NCBI RefSeq assembly: GCF_012849215.1
Contig: NZ_CP051682.1
Location: 1,302,001-1,366,000, forward strand
DNA from: Mucilaginibacter robiniae
GTDB lineage: Bacteria; Bacteroidota; Bacteroidia; Sphingobacteriales; Sphingobacteriaceae
DNA length: 64,000 bases
Direction of reading: 5' to 3'
Under the pieces are notes generated by a model. The model did not search any database, was not told where the DNA came from, and saw only the letters and a list, made by a program, of their open reading frames with translations. The position numbers were made by a program, and so were the translations under genes. Below are positions 1 to 8,949 of this stretch, piece by piece. How positions within the stretch are numbered: position 1 is the stretch's first letter; every line of letters starts with the position of its first letter.

Positions 1-1
1 C

Positions 2-544
2 CACCGCATGTCCGTTGACATCGACCTGTTTGCGGATGCCGGTGACTATGGGACGGTTGACTACAACGCGATTGAGGCGTATTTGAAAGAAAGCTTTCCT
101 TTTGTAAGTGGTGATTTCGGCAGCGATCCCGTGTTTGGTAAATCCTACCTGGTTGGCGAGCATAAAGACGATGTTGTCAAGGTAGATATTTATTATTCCA
201 GTGAATCCTTTAGGAATGAGGTGACGGAAGTGGATGATGTCCGCTTGGCATCAGTGGCAGACATTATCGCTATGAAAGTGGATGTTGTACAGCGAGGCGG
301 CAGAAAAAAAGATTTCTGGGACCTGCACGAGCTCCTTGAGCAATACAGCGTTAAACAAATGATCGATTTGCATGCGAAGGCTTATGAATGGACGCATGAT
401 GAACAACTGGTCGTTCAGAAGTTTACGGATTTTGACCAGGCTGACGAAGATTTTGACCCTATCTGTCTAAAAGAAAAGGAATGGCCTTTTATTAAGGAAG
501 ATTTCGAGGATGCCCTGGAAAGCTTCGCTCAGCGGCCGCTCTAA
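2..544 (+). CDS. AbiEii/AbiGii-type nucleotidyltransferase, 5' end outside window
   Basis: The reading frame is open to the window edge: the codons before the first ATG read His-Arg, giving HRMSVDIDLF. This resembles the nucleotidyltransferase core of AbiEii/AbiGii proteins, where a Gly-Gly-Thr stretch (here outside the window) precedes an S-x-D-x-D-L-F motif. The ATG at position 8 is therefore probably internal. The Asp-x-Asp pair is the expected metal-binding site. The segment VADIIAMKVDVVQRGGRKKDFWDLHELL matches the family's usual middle region with its conserved Lys and K-D-x-x-D-L. Family members act as type IV toxins or abortive-infection effectors, normally paired with an AbiEi antitoxin upstream, which cannot be seen here. 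An orphan nucleotidyltransferase is equally possible. Confidence 0.72.
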   Translation, partial: HRMSVDIDLFADAGDYGTVDYNAIEAYLKESFPFVSGDFGSDPVFGKSYLVGEHKDDVVKVDIYYSSESFRNEVTEVDDVRLASVADIIAMKVDVVQRGGRKKDFWDLHELLEQYSVKQMIDLHAKAYEWTHDEQLVVQKFTDFDQADEDFDPICLKEKEWPFIKEDFEDALESFAQRPL

Positions 545-899
545 CCATTACCGGGAAAGCGACCGTCATCACATGGACCCTGGACAAAGACGTTCCGGAA
601 ACTATGCCTGTTGCTTTTATGCGTCAGTGCCTGAAAAAAATGAAGCGGTGTACAGCTGAATACTTAACGGTCAGCATGTAGCGCATGGGTATTATAACCT
701 TCCTCTTATCCGCATGTGGTTAACTTAATCCCAAAAGTACAGTTTACTGCGTTTAGATTCAGCCGGATCTTTCTGTTACTTCCCAATTCCTGGTATAAGT
801 GGAGAATACGGAACCCGTGACCACTAAATTATGTAAATCAGGGATCAATTGTTCTGAAACAATTTGACCAAGCTAATTTATTGATTATAGGGATGTAGT
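545..899. other. Gene-free stretch with a start-less reading-frame relic
   Basis: No gene is supported here. One plus-strand frame stays open from about 544 to a TAG at 679-681 and would give a plausible 45-residue peptide, but it has no start codon and follows directly on the stop of the AbiEii-like gene in another frame. It may be the tail of a decayed gene. I do not recognise it. The rest shows no motif or hairpin I can support. Confidence 0.4.
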
Positions 900-1130
900 T
901 CAACATAGCCTTAACACAAGCATATAATCAAAAGAGCACATAATCATATGGTCAAGGCCTCCGTATTTTCCAAGTTCAAGCAACTTATCGATAGTTTCAG
1001 AGTCATCTCTCACATTCCTATAGTAATACATGGATTTGGGTAGACTAACTACCCCGCAAGCCCTGCTGATACTTACCGTATAACTTTCCATTAAGTAAGC
1101 AACCATGTCTTTGCGCTGGCAGGGCTTCAA
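900..1130 (-). pseudogene. IS3-family transposase orfB, 5' fragment
   Basis: The fragment starts at a TTG that overlaps the orfA stop (TTGA) and lies in the -1 frame relative to orfA, as in IS3/IS911 elements. Residues 1-53 look like the N-terminus of an IS3 orfB, including SRACGVVSLPKSMYYYRN, the usual helix-turn-helix-like lead-in. Residues from about 54 on are unlike the family and soon reach a stop. The DDE catalytic domain of about 200 residues is missing entirely, so no active transposase can be made from this copy. Confidence 0.75.
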
Positions 1131-1396
1131 AACTTTTTTGAGAGTACGTCCTTGAGCATCTTATTGTCCAGCGCCAGTTCCGCATACATCTGCTTCAGTT
1201 TGCGGTTTTCTTCTTCCAGCTCTTTTAGACGCTTCAGCTCCTGAGCATCCATGCCAGAATACTTCTTTCTCCAGTTGTAAAAAGTGGATTTGTGAATGTT
1301 CAGTTCCCGGCAGATATCCTTTAAGTCGCGGCCACCTTCATACTCTTTGATGGCCTTTACAATCTGGGCTTCGCTAATGACCACAGGGTTCTTCAT
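1127..1396 (-). CDS. IS3-family transposase OrfA
   Basis: This 89-residue protein has an N-terminal helix-turn-helix of the transposase type (residues ~8-45, with ICRELNIHKSTFYNWRKKY) and a C-terminal leucine-zipper-like coiled coil rich in Leu, Glu and Lys (residues ~52-85). OrfA normally binds the IS ends and, through programmed frameshifting, forms the N-terminus of the OrfAB transposase. Here the frame is intact, but the orfB partner is truncated, so at most a regulator or inhibitor remains. The family call is secure; activity is unlikely. Confidence 0.85.
   Translation of the reverse strand: MKNPVVISEAQIVKAIKEYEGGRDLKDICRELNIHKSTFYNWRKKYSGMDAQELKRLKELEEENRKLKQMYAELALDNKMLKDVLSKKF
1133..1139 (-). 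other. Programmed -1 frameshift heptamer (A AAA AAG)
   Basis: On the minus strand the end of orfA reads tcA AAA AAG, an X XXY YYZ heptamer in the zero frame, followed two codons later by the orfA stop. Slipping back one base enters the orfB frame. The position and frame are those expected of IS3-family elements. Confidence 0.7.
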
Positions 1397-1461
1397 CGTT
1401 TGACTGTTTAAAGTTAAGACTTTTCGTCCTTTAAGCAGTCCGGTTTTTAGGAGGGGTTACA

Positions 1462-1638
1462 GAGAAGACCGCCCTAATATTTAATGAGAAAGGTTACGCT
1501 GGAACTTCATTAACTGATCTCATACATGCCACTGATCTATCTAAAGGATGCATTTACAACAGCTTCAAGAATAAAGATTAAATTGCGTTGGCTGCGTTCG
1601 AATACAATACGAACAGGCTGACCCGCGTTTGTTACTGA
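1462..1638 (+). pseudogene. TetR/AcrR-type regulator remnant
   Basis: Starting at the first base after the IS3 end, the plus strand encodes ALIFNEKGYAGTSLTDL and then SKGCIYNSFKNKD, a clear TetR-family helix-turn-helix. An in-frame TAA at 1579-1581 follows, exactly where the family usually has Glu, after which the frame continues IALAAFEYNTNRLTR to a TGA at 1636-1638. The first few residues and the whole ligand-binding domain are missing. I infer that the IS3 element landed in the 5' end of a TetR gene, which then decayed. No start codon remains, so it is too broken to be expressed. Confidence 0.8.
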
Positions 1639-1870
1639 CGTTAATTAAAATGAGCCTTGTACTTTAAGTCGGCGTGTAATGACAGTTTCCATTTATTGTA
1701 TCATCCGGAAACATGAGCTTTTTCTACATGAAAATGTACTTCCTAACCGCAAATGTTCCGCGGCTAGTTTCAGTTGTAAGTGGATAAAGAATTGATGCCG
1801 TCACGAGTCACTTCTCTGCGGTTGCAGGATAAGCTGGTTCATTTAAATCACGAGACACTTGAATAGCAAT

Positions 1871-3019
1871 TTACATTTTCATGCCACCCTGCTTTTTACC
1901 GATGAAAAAATAAGCGATTGATAATGGCATGAATACAATATTGAGTACGGTTTTATAGTTCCAGGCAAACACTTTTTGATGCATATCTGATGCTGTATGT
2001 TGCTGCGGAATCATGTGCAAAAGACTGAAGCCTAAATCTACAGCCAGTGCAGACAGCATGATACTGACGCTGAGCACCAGCAATAATAGTAGCATCGGCC
2101 TGTTGCCGTAATAGCTTCGGTAAACCGCCAGCATAGGGATCGTTACCAAATCGGCCAGAATGTAGGCAATTACACCGCCGAAGGAAATGCCCCCGTGCCA
2201 TAAAGCCGCCCCCATCACAATATTGCCTACTGAACAAACGAAGCTGATTATAGCTACAAATACACCGACCACAATATTCAGTATAACTACGAGAATATGA
2301 GGCAGCGTGTGGTTGTCGGTTAAGAATAAAGTATTCCACAAACTTTTGGGCATCACTACCATCATGACGGAGGCTACAACCACGCCGATAAGAATATCTT
2401 TACCTACCATGAGCACGTCCATGTAAAAATGACTGCTGGCCAACAGCAGTTTGGACCGAAACCCTTTAGGTATTTCCGGTTCCTTTATGTCACTTTCATG
2501 CATATCCTGCATCCTGGCCTCAGTAAAATCATGCATGTGCCCGGCTTGTAAACCTTGTTGCGTAGGTCCATCCTGCAAATTCGACTTTGCTTCTTCTTTA
2601 ACTTTCGCCGGAAAAAACCTAGCGATCAGGAAAGCGGAAATTAAAATAAATAAAATGCCCCCTGCTACCTCACCGCCAAAGAACGACCAGCCCAAAATGC
2701 TGACAATGACAATAAAGATTTCGAAAACCAGGTTGGTGCTGGCTACCATAAATGCCACGGCATTAGACCAGGTTGCACCCTTGATCAGCAGGGTACGGGC
2801 CATGGAAGCGGCGGCATAGGAGCACGAGGAAGAGATGGCTCCGAAGAACGAGGCCAAAGATAAGGACTTGGCATTGTCCTTTCCTAGCCGTGAGCTGATA
2901 GCGCTGGTCGGTATAAATGCCCTGATGACGGAGGAAAGCATAAAGCCGAAGGCTAAGCCCCAGTAGATGTCCCAGATCATGGAAAGTAGTGCTATGCCGA
3001 TTTGCTTTAGCTCGTTCAT
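1871..3019 (-). CDS. Predicted permease, UPF0718/ArsP-like family
   Basis: About 382 residues with roughly eight hydrophobic segments. Two similar halves each carry the family signature: SSCSYAAASMARTLL near the N-terminus and VCSVGNIVMGAALW in the second half, both with a Cys in a membrane helix. A His/Met-rich cytosolic loop (AGHMHDFTEARMQDMHE) lies between them and may bind metal. Members of this permease family (PF03773) include ArsP, an exporter of organoarsenicals, but most have unknown substrates. The start chosen is the ATG at 3019 (MNELKQIG); an upstream ATG would add 50 residues that are not permease-like. It stands 388 bases from the next gene and is probably transcribed alone. Confidence 0.8.
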   Translation of the reverse strand: MNELKQIGIALLSMIWDIYWGLAFGFMLSSVIRAFIPTSAISSRLGKDNAKSLSLASFFGAISSSCSYAAASMARTLLIKGATWSNAVAFMVASTNLVFEIFIVIVSILGWSFFGGEVAGGILFILISAFLIARFFPAKVKEEAKSNLQDGPTQQGLQAGHMHDFTEARMQDMHESDIKEPEIPKGFRSKLLLASSHFYMDVLMVGKDILIGVVVASVMMVVMPKSLWNTLFLTDNHTLPHILVVILNIVVGVFVAIISFVCSVGNIVMGAALWHGGISFGGVIAYILADLVTIPMLAVYRSYYGNRPMLLLLLVLSVSIMLSALAVDLGFSLLHMIPQQHTASDMHQKVFAWNYKTVLNIVFMPLSIAYFFIGKKQGGMKM

Positions 3020-3407
3020 CGTTTTACTTTCAAAGTTTAACAGCAGAATGATGAAGTTGATTTGAAGCAGCGCGGTTAAAGTCCGGGTATTCGTGAGCAT
3101 AGCATAACAGTACTCATGGTACGGATTTAAGCTGGCGTTGATATAAGCGTACCGAAAGTGAGCCTGCATCGGTTTCTCGCGATTGGATCAACTTCCTAAG
3201 GGGTAAGTTAACTTGTTGAACATGAATACTATACAGGCATTGCAGCGAAATTTACTCATAATTAGGAAGAAGCTTGTACGCATGAATATTACTGCCGCAA
3301 GTTTATCCGGCTGGAATAAAAATAGTCAGTTCCCGAACTTGCTGACCGGCAGCTGGTATATCCGGTCATGTATGGAAGATTCGTGGAACAGAGTTGTACT
3401 TACATCG
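3020..3407. other. Gene-free stretch between permease and antiporter
   Basis: This region holds the presumed promoter of the permease. Open frames exist on both strands but show no recognisable family and overlap the flanking genes. I see no strong hairpin or repeat. Confidence 0.4.
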
Positions 3408-4649
3408 TTATTCACTCTGTTGCAGTTGTTTTGCCAATGCGCCTATCGTTAAACCCTGAACTAAAATGGAAAACACGACGATAATATAGGTAATAAATAC
3501 AAACTCATCACGGTGCATAGCAGAGCTTAATGATAACGCGAGTGCCACCGACAACCCGCCTCTCAATCCGCCCCAAGTGAGCATGGTAACGGCATGCCTT
3601 TCAAATTTTACGTTATAACGCAGCAAGGATATTGGAATAAAAACAGAAACCCATCTGGACAACAGCACGATGATAATGGATATTCCCCCGATCAGGAATA
3701 CGGTCATGTTGATCTTAATAATCAGCATTTCCAGACCGATCAGCAAGAACAGCACCGCGTTCAGTATTTCATCTATTAGTTCCCAGAATTTGCCGAGATA
3801 ATCCCGGCTTAGGTCAGACACCGCTCCGTCCCTGACTTTATTGCCCATGGTAATACCCGCGACTACCATAGCCAGTGGTCCCGATATATGCAGATGGCTT
3901 GCGACATAGTAACCGCCTATTACAACAGCCAGGGTGATCATAACCTCTACTTTGTAGTCATCAATTGAGCGTAATGTACGGTAACCCACATAGCCTAACA
4001 GACCGCCGAAGATCAGGCCGCCAAAAGCTTCCTGAGCGAACAGTTTGCTGACGGAGAACATCGAAACATCCGCGCCGCCGGCACGTGCTGCATTCATGAG
4101 TGTTATAAATATGACTACAGCGACACCATCGTTAAACAGGGATTCACCGGATATTTTTATTTCAAGCGAAGCGGGTATTTTCGCTTCTTTCAAAATAGCC
4201 AGCACGGCAATAGGATCAGTTGGTGAAATCAGAGAGCCAAAGAGTAGACAGTAAATGAAGGGTACCGCATGATGAAAAATTTGGAAGAGATAATACACCA
4301 GCAGTCCAACCAGAAAGGTAGAGATTAGAATACCTACAGTTGACAGAATAATAATCGGCCATCGTTCCTTTTTCAGTTGGCCGGCATCAATGTGAATGGC
4401 TCCTGCAAACAGCAGAAAGCTCAGCATGAAGTTCATTAACAAGTCCTGGAAATCAATAGAGGAAGCTAATTGAATCGCCTTCTTTGAAAGTATAGGATGA
4501 AAGCTGCCCAGAAAAGCCAGTGCTATAGAGGAAAGCAGCGAAAGTACCATAATTCCTATCGTCGGGGGCCACTTAATAAAGCGATGATTGATATAGGCAA
4601 ATGCGGCGGCCAGTACGATTGTTATGGTCAGAATTTCGTTGATGTTCAT
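3408..4649 (-). CDS. Na+/H+ (K+/H+) antiporter, CPA1 family
   Basis: A 413-residue polytopic protein with about 12 membrane segments. Diagnostic CPA1 motifs are LLFAGAIHID (helix 3-4), SLISPTDPIAVLAIL (unwound helix) and GESLFNDGVAVVIF, whose Asn-Asp pair is the ion/proton-binding site of NhaP-type exchangers. It would swap cytoplasmic Na+ or K+ for external protons at the inner membrane. Its start codon overlaps the stop of the upstream MscS-type gene by four bases (ATGA), so the two are translationally coupled. Coupling an ion exchanger to a mechanosensitive channel suggests a shared role in osmotic or pH stress (inference). The C-terminus ends shortly after the last helix, with no regulatory tail. 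Confidence 0.88.
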   Translation of the reverse strand: MNINEILTITIVLAAAFAYINHRFIKWPPTIGIMVLSLLSSIALAFLGSFHPILSKKAIQLASSIDFQDLLMNFMLSFLLFAGAIHIDAGQLKKERWPIIILSTVGILISTFLVGLLVYYLFQIFHHAVPFIYCLLFGSLISPTDPIAVLAILKEAKIPASLEIKISGESLFNDGVAVVIFITLMNAARAGGADVSMFSVSKLFAQEAFGGLIFGGLLGYVGYRTLRSIDDYKVEVMITLAVVIGGYYVASHLHISGPLAMVVAGITMGNKVRDGAVSDLSRDYLGKFWELIDEILNAVLFLLIGLEMLIIKINMTVFLIGGISIIIVLLSRWVSVFIPISLLRYNVKFERHAVTMLTWGGLRGGLSVALALSLSSAMHRDEFVFITYIIVVFSILVQGLTIGALAKQLQQSE

Positions 4650-6505
4650 TGGTCCGGGGTTTGCTGGGATATCGTTGACGGCGCTGCAGCATATCCGGGC
4701 AGATGTTCCGTTGGAATAGTCGAAGGACTTCCGTCACGCAAGGCTCTGTAATGCGGAGACATTATTTCGACACCTGCTTGGTTAAACTGATCCTGAATGT
4801 TCTGATGCAGATATGAATAAATAACGGCCTGTTTGTTTGGGGCTCTTGTAAAGGCATTGATCCGGTAGCTTACATAATAATCATCTAGGCTGGTTTGTAA
4901 TACATAAGGCTTGGGTTCGGCTTCAATCATCGGGGTTGCAATGGCCGCGTTGATCAGCAACTGATGAACCTGCCTCCAGGGGGCATCATAACCAATGCTT
5001 ACTGTTGTATGAATAATCAGGCCGTTTACTGCGGCGTCCGCACTGTAATTGACTGTATGATTACTCATCACCGTAGAATTAGGAATGGAAATAATTTCAT
5101 TTTGGATCGTCCGTATGCGTGTCACCAGTAACGTGCGTCCAATAATGTCACCCGTAACCTCACCAATCTTAACCCGGTCGCCTAAGCGGAAAGCCCGCAT
5201 ATAAGTCAAAACCAAACCCGCTACGATATTACCCAGAGCACCTGCTGAACCAAAGGTGAACAACACGCCGACGAAGACAGATACGCCCTTAAAGATAGGT
5301 GAATCAGACCCGGGCATATAAGGGAAAATTACGATTAGCATAAATGCCAGGACCAATACCCGCAGTATTTGGTAAGTCGGATTCGCCCAGTCCGCGTAAA
5401 ACCCCGGGATTGTTAACCGTTCCTTTTCAATTTCAGTTTTAACGTACCGGAAGAACCTGAGAACGTAACGGAAAATGACTACCAGCACGAGAATCGTCAC
5501 CAGATTCGGAATGTAATTCCAAATGCCCAAACCAATCCTTTTTAAAGGACTGGTTACATACCCTACCAGTGTAGCCGACAGGTCTTTGGTGAAAGGAAAG
5601 ATGCCGAAGAGGATAGGCAGCGCCAAGTAAACCAGTAAAACAATTAAAACCCATTTTATAATGTTGATGATAAAATGCAGGGCGCCAAGCTCCTGTTCGG
5701 CGTTCAGCAACTCATAGTTTTTGATCTTGATTCCGCTGGAGTACCAGGCCCTTTCTACTTTTGTTTTCGAAAGGGACCATCGGAACAAGCGGTTGATACC
5801 ATAAATCAGCAGAATAACAACGGACAGCACCAACAAGGCAAGCAAACCTTCCTTGATGAGCGTAGACCAGCTGGTCGCCAGGCGATAGCCAGTGACAGCC
5901 TTGCCAATTGTATTTTTTAGCTGTGCGGCTAACCCTGCTTTAGTTGTATTTTGCCATAACGCATCCTGTTCTGAAACAGACATCAGCAGGTTACTTTTGT
6001 ATAGGATGTCCATGGTTTGCTCTGATGCAGATATCTTAATGGAATCGGCTCGGAAGGCATAGTCATCTGCGAGTTGCCGGATACGGTTAGCTATCGCTTC
6101 CGCGCGATCTTTTGGCGTGAAACTGCCCTGGCGAGTAAATATATAGAATAAAGAGTCCTGAAAAGGTGTGACCGGGAAGCCACTGACAAAACGCTTTAAC
6201 GAATCGATCTGATGTTTTTGTTTAATGAGACGAAGGGAGTCGCCCTGCTTTAATCCTGTCAGTTCCTTTAACAGTACAGATCGTTTGATCTGTTCCGTTG
6301 ATTTGAGCAGGCTAATCCGGTTTTCCAGGTCTGCCCGTTTCAGGGAATCAGCCAGTCGTTCTGCCGAAAGTTGCTGAACTTTTGCCGACTGGTTGTTGAG
6401 CCTGACGTTGAGCAGAGAATCTGTTTGGTGCTGAACGCTGTCTTGCTGGGCAAATGCTGGATGAAAACCGAGGTATAAAATCGCAATACGTAGAAGATAC
6501 TTCAT
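4646..6505 (-). CDS. Large MscS-family mechanosensitive channel
   Basis: 619 residues. A signal peptide (cut near AFAQ, residue 20) is followed by a charged, coiled-coil-prone periplasmic region to about residue 205, then several membrane helices, then the MscS core. The pore-lining helix and start of the beta domain are FGSAGALGNIVAGLVLTY and FRLGDRVKIGEVTGDI, with the beta-domain signature SIPNSTVMSNHTVNYS. The family opens under membrane tension to release solutes during hypo-osmotic shock. The long periplasmic N-terminus places it with the larger MscK/YbdG-like variants rather than with E. coli MscS. It is the first gene of a coupled pair with the CPA1 antiporter. Confidence 0.87.
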   Translation of the reverse strand: MKYLLRIAILYLGFHPAFAQQDSVQHQTDSLLNVRLNNQSAKVQQLSAERLADSLKRADLENRISLLKSTEQIKRSVLLKELTGLKQGDSLRLIKQKHQIDSLKRFVSGFPVTPFQDSLFYIFTRQGSFTPKDRAEAIANRIRQLADDYAFRADSIKISASEQTMDILYKSNLLMSVSEQDALWQNTTKAGLAAQLKNTIGKAVTGYRLATSWSTLIKEGLLALLVLSVVILLIYGINRLFRWSLSKTKVERAWYSSGIKIKNYELLNAEQELGALHFIINIIKWVLIVLLVYLALPILFGIFPFTKDLSATLVGYVTSPLKRIGLGIWNYIPNLVTILVLVVIFRYVLRFFRYVKTEIEKERLTIPGFYADWANPTYQILRVLVLAFMLIVIFPYMPGSDSPIFKGVSVFVGVLFTFGSAGALGNIVAGLVLTYMRAFRLGDRVKIGEVTGDIIGRTLLVTRIRTIQNEIISIPNSTVMSNHTVNYSADAAVNGLIIHTTVSIGYDAPWRQVHQLLINAAIATPMIEAEPKPYVLQTSLDDYYVSYRINAFTRAPNKQAVIYSYLHQNIQDQFNQAGVEIMSPHYRALRDGSPSTIPTEHLPGYAAAPSTISQQTPDQ

Positions 6506-6596
6506 TTAACAAAGGTTGATGCTATTAATTAAAAGTAAGCAAATAAACCAACCTGATCACCACATTAGCCAACGGTCGGTTATCACCAGCTGTCTG

Positions 6597-7814
6597 TTAT
6601 TCCACATTCTGGTCAAGAAAGTTTATAATGCACTTAGTATTGGTACCTGGGGGTGCTGTGCTGAGTAACTGGATTAGCATCACTTTTACGGCTTGCTGCA
6701 GGTAAGGGTCCTTAGCGCCATAATGCCACACCGGCGGGTAACAAACTGCGAATAACTCTTCAAACGAATAATTCCGCAGATATAGCCGTACCTGTCCGCG
6801 TTTATCATGCAAAGCCGAGGGCTGAGTATGATTTAACAAATAGGCAAACAAAGCAGTAAGTGCATTTAAGCTCAGAACTGCCGTCTGCGGGTCGTTAATG
6901 CCCGGGCTTAATGCTTTCAAAGCAATTTCCGTAAGTTGGTGGAATCCGAAATAGGCGTTTTTTTCAACAGGCTGTCCTACATAGAAATCCAGGGCATCCA
7001 GCAGTTCATCAATTTGCCTGTCACTTAACTGATAGCCTGCATAAAATTCCAGTAGCGGCATGCCCTTCAGCAGATAAGTTCCTTTAGGGTGCAGAAAGAC
7101 AATTATGCCATCGTGCTGTTCCGCAAAGCGCATCATATCTCTATCATCAAACGACTGATAATAATTAGCGGCGGGCATGCTGATAATTGTTTTGACAGTG
7201 TCCGGCCGGTTGAAAGGTAACCAGACACTGCTTGTGCCGGACAGCTGCAGCGTTTTCAATGTGCGGTTTTGCACCCGTTTAATGATCGTTTCAAACTTGA
7301 CGGTTTGTGTAATAAAATGCAGAAAATAAATGAATAGAAAAATATCTCCAACGGTAAATAATACCAGCAGATAAATACTGAGCGCAGGAACGTAGATACC
7401 GGTATCCAGATCCCGGATGGTGCTTAACAGAAACAGGGCATAAACAATGGTGCCGATATAGCTGCCCAGCACCAGCTGCTGGAAACGGTTGGCAATCATA
7501 TTTTCTAAGGTACGGTTGCTAAGCTGCGAAGCAGCTTGGTTAAGCAGAATCATAACCATAGAAAAGCTGAACACGGCCAGGGAGATGATCCCAGTGACGA
7601 TGGTGGAAACGATAGTACGGGCAGTGCTGGCATCACGCAGCCGGATCAGATAATAGTTGGATTTGATGTGCTTACCGCTTTCTGAAAAATCAAGTTCGAG
7701 CATTATCCATGATAGCAACAGGAAGCCTATAGCAATCAGTGCCGGATAAAAAGCAATACTCCCCGTAATTTGATTATAGGTTTTGCGGAGCCATTTGGCC
7801 AGTACATGTTTCAT
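6597..7814 (-). CDS. DUF2254 family membrane protein
   Basis: 405 residues with four hydrophobic segments in the first ~175 residues (around 20-38, 62-90, 112-133 and 143-165), then a soluble region. The order of segments, the stretch TIVSTIVTGIISLAVFSFSMVMILLNQAASQLSNR, and the C-terminal LKALSPGINDPQTA motif are typical of DUF2254 (PF10011). The function of the family is unknown. It lies 91 bases upstream of the MscS-type gene on the same strand, among transport and osmotic-stress genes, and I infer a membrane-stress role only from this context. Confidence 0.82.
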   Translation of the reverse strand: MKHVLAKWLRKTYNQITGSIAFYPALIAIGFLLLSWIMLELDFSESGKHIKSNYYLIRLRDASTARTIVSTIVTGIISLAVFSFSMVMILLNQAASQLSNRTLENMIANRFQQLVLGSYIGTIVYALFLLSTIRDLDTGIYVPALSIYLLVLFTVGDIFLFIYFLHFITQTVKFETIIKRVQNRTLKTLQLSGTSSVWLPFNRPDTVKTIISMPAANYYQSFDDRDMMRFAEQHDGIIVFLHPKGTYLLKGMPLLEFYAGYQLSDRQIDELLDALDFYVGQPVEKNAYFGFHQLTEIALKALSPGINDPQTAVLSLNALTALFAYLLNHTQPSALHDKRGQVRLYLRNYSFEELFAVCYPPVWHYGAKDPYLQQAVKVMLIQLLSTAPPGTNTKCIINFLDQNVE

Positions 7815-7862
7815 AATGGGGGCAGATAATAGTGTTTTGAGGGATCTTTCCTAAGGCGCGGA

Positions 7863-8912
7863 TTAATCTACCGGATATTTATGATAGGCTTGTTTTTTTA
7901 CATACAACTCCTGTGTAAGCTTCATTCCGATGGCTACGACAGGCGTGGCCAGCAAAACGCCCCAAAAGCCGGTTAACGCGCCCATAGCTACCTGCGCAAC
8001 CACTGTAAGTACCGGCGGCATGCTGATCATTTTTTGCTGAATGAGCGGCTGGGTAACGGCACTTTGTATAATCTGAACCAGCGTATACATACCGAACACC
8101 AGGAAAGCAGTAGCCGGGCCCTGCATCAGTGCCAGCAGTAGGGCAGGAATAACAGCGATGATGGGTCCGAAATTGGGAACGAAGTTGAGAAAGCCGGCAA
8201 TCAGCGCCAGCGTAAATACCAACGGGAGGCCCAACGCCCATAACCCCAAGCCTGTAAAAACAGCAATAAAGAAAAACCCTATAATTTGACCCTTAATCCA
8301 TTTTTTCAGTACATCGCCCAACTGATCCAGTAATTCATCTCCTTTATCTTTGGCATTTTCAGGCAGCAGGTGCACTATACCCCGTTTATACATCACTGGG
8401 CTGGCTACAAAGAACATGGTGATCAGCACAATCAGGTACAGGTCGCTCAGAATACCGAAGCTGGAGGAAAAAAAATGCCTGATGAAGGCGGATGTCTTGC
8501 CTTCATTACCACTATGGTCGATGTAATCGAGTATTTTACTGCCAATAGGCGACTGCTGCATCTGTACTTTGGCATGCTGCAGGGTAGAAGGTAAGGTGTC
8601 TGAAAGTGTCGTGATTTGCGACTGAAGCCGGCTTCCGGCAAACCAGAAGAATGCGCAAAGCAGTCCCAAGTTGATAACCACAGATACAATGAGGCTGAAT
8701 GTGGCAGGTAAATGCAGGCGCTTCTGCAACAAGCCTGCAAAGCCGTAAAAGTAAATGGACAGCAGCGCACCGGCTAACGTGAGCAAAATAATGCTGACGA
8801 TCGCTTTAAATAATAGAACAGCGACAACCAAAAAGACCAAGATACCCCATTTGATCCAGGTCTTTTTAATATAATAAGGCCAATCGGTGTGGGGGCTGCT
8901 TTCATTCTCCAT
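7863..8912 (-). CDS. AI-2E family transporter (PerM/YtnA-like)
   Basis: 349 residues, about eight membrane segments. The pattern of two N-terminal helices, an amphipathic middle region (LQSQITTLSDTLPSTLQHA) and a C-terminal cluster with GFLNFVPNFGPIIAVIPALLLAL is the AI-2E signature; the N-F-V-P-x-x-G-P-x-x-x-x-x-P block is the most conserved part. Some members export autoinducer-2 and others act as Na+/H+ antiporters, so the substrate is open. It is spaced 37 and 48 bases from its neighbours on the same strand, consistent with one transcript covering the membrane-gene cluster. Confidence 0.87.
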   Translation of the reverse strand: MENESSPHTDWPYYIKKTWIKWGILVFLVVAVLLFKAIVSIILLTLAGALLSIYFYGFAGLLQKRLHLPATFSLIVSVVINLGLLCAFFWFAGSRLQSQITTLSDTLPSTLQHAKVQMQQSPIGSKILDYIDHSGNEGKTSAFIRHFFSSSFGILSDLYLIVLITMFFVASPVMYKRGIVHLLPENAKDKGDELLDQLGDVLKKWIKGQIIGFFFIAVFTGLGLWALGLPLVFTLALIAGFLNFVPNFGPIIAVIPALLLALMQGPATAFLVFGMYTLVQIIQSAVTQPLIQQKMISMPPVLTVVAQVAMGALTGFWGVLLATPVVAIGMKLTQELYVKKQAYHKYPVD

Positions 8913-8949
8913 ATAATTGAGTTTTGAGTGATTTTAAACCGTGAACAAC

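Larger units (their letters stand above)
900..1461 (-). mobile_element. Truncated IS3-family insertion sequence
   Basis: On the minus strand the element has a complete orfA, a -1 slippery heptamer, and only the first ~53 residues of orfB. The upstream end is probably near 1461, where the minus strand reads TGTAACCCCTCC, a plausible IS3-type TG terminus. The other end is lost: recognisable orfB sequence stops near 970 and the frame then runs into unrelated codons. Plus-strand TetR-like coding sequence begins exactly where the IS ends, so that end is well placed. No second inverted repeat or target duplication could be found. Confidence 0.75.
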
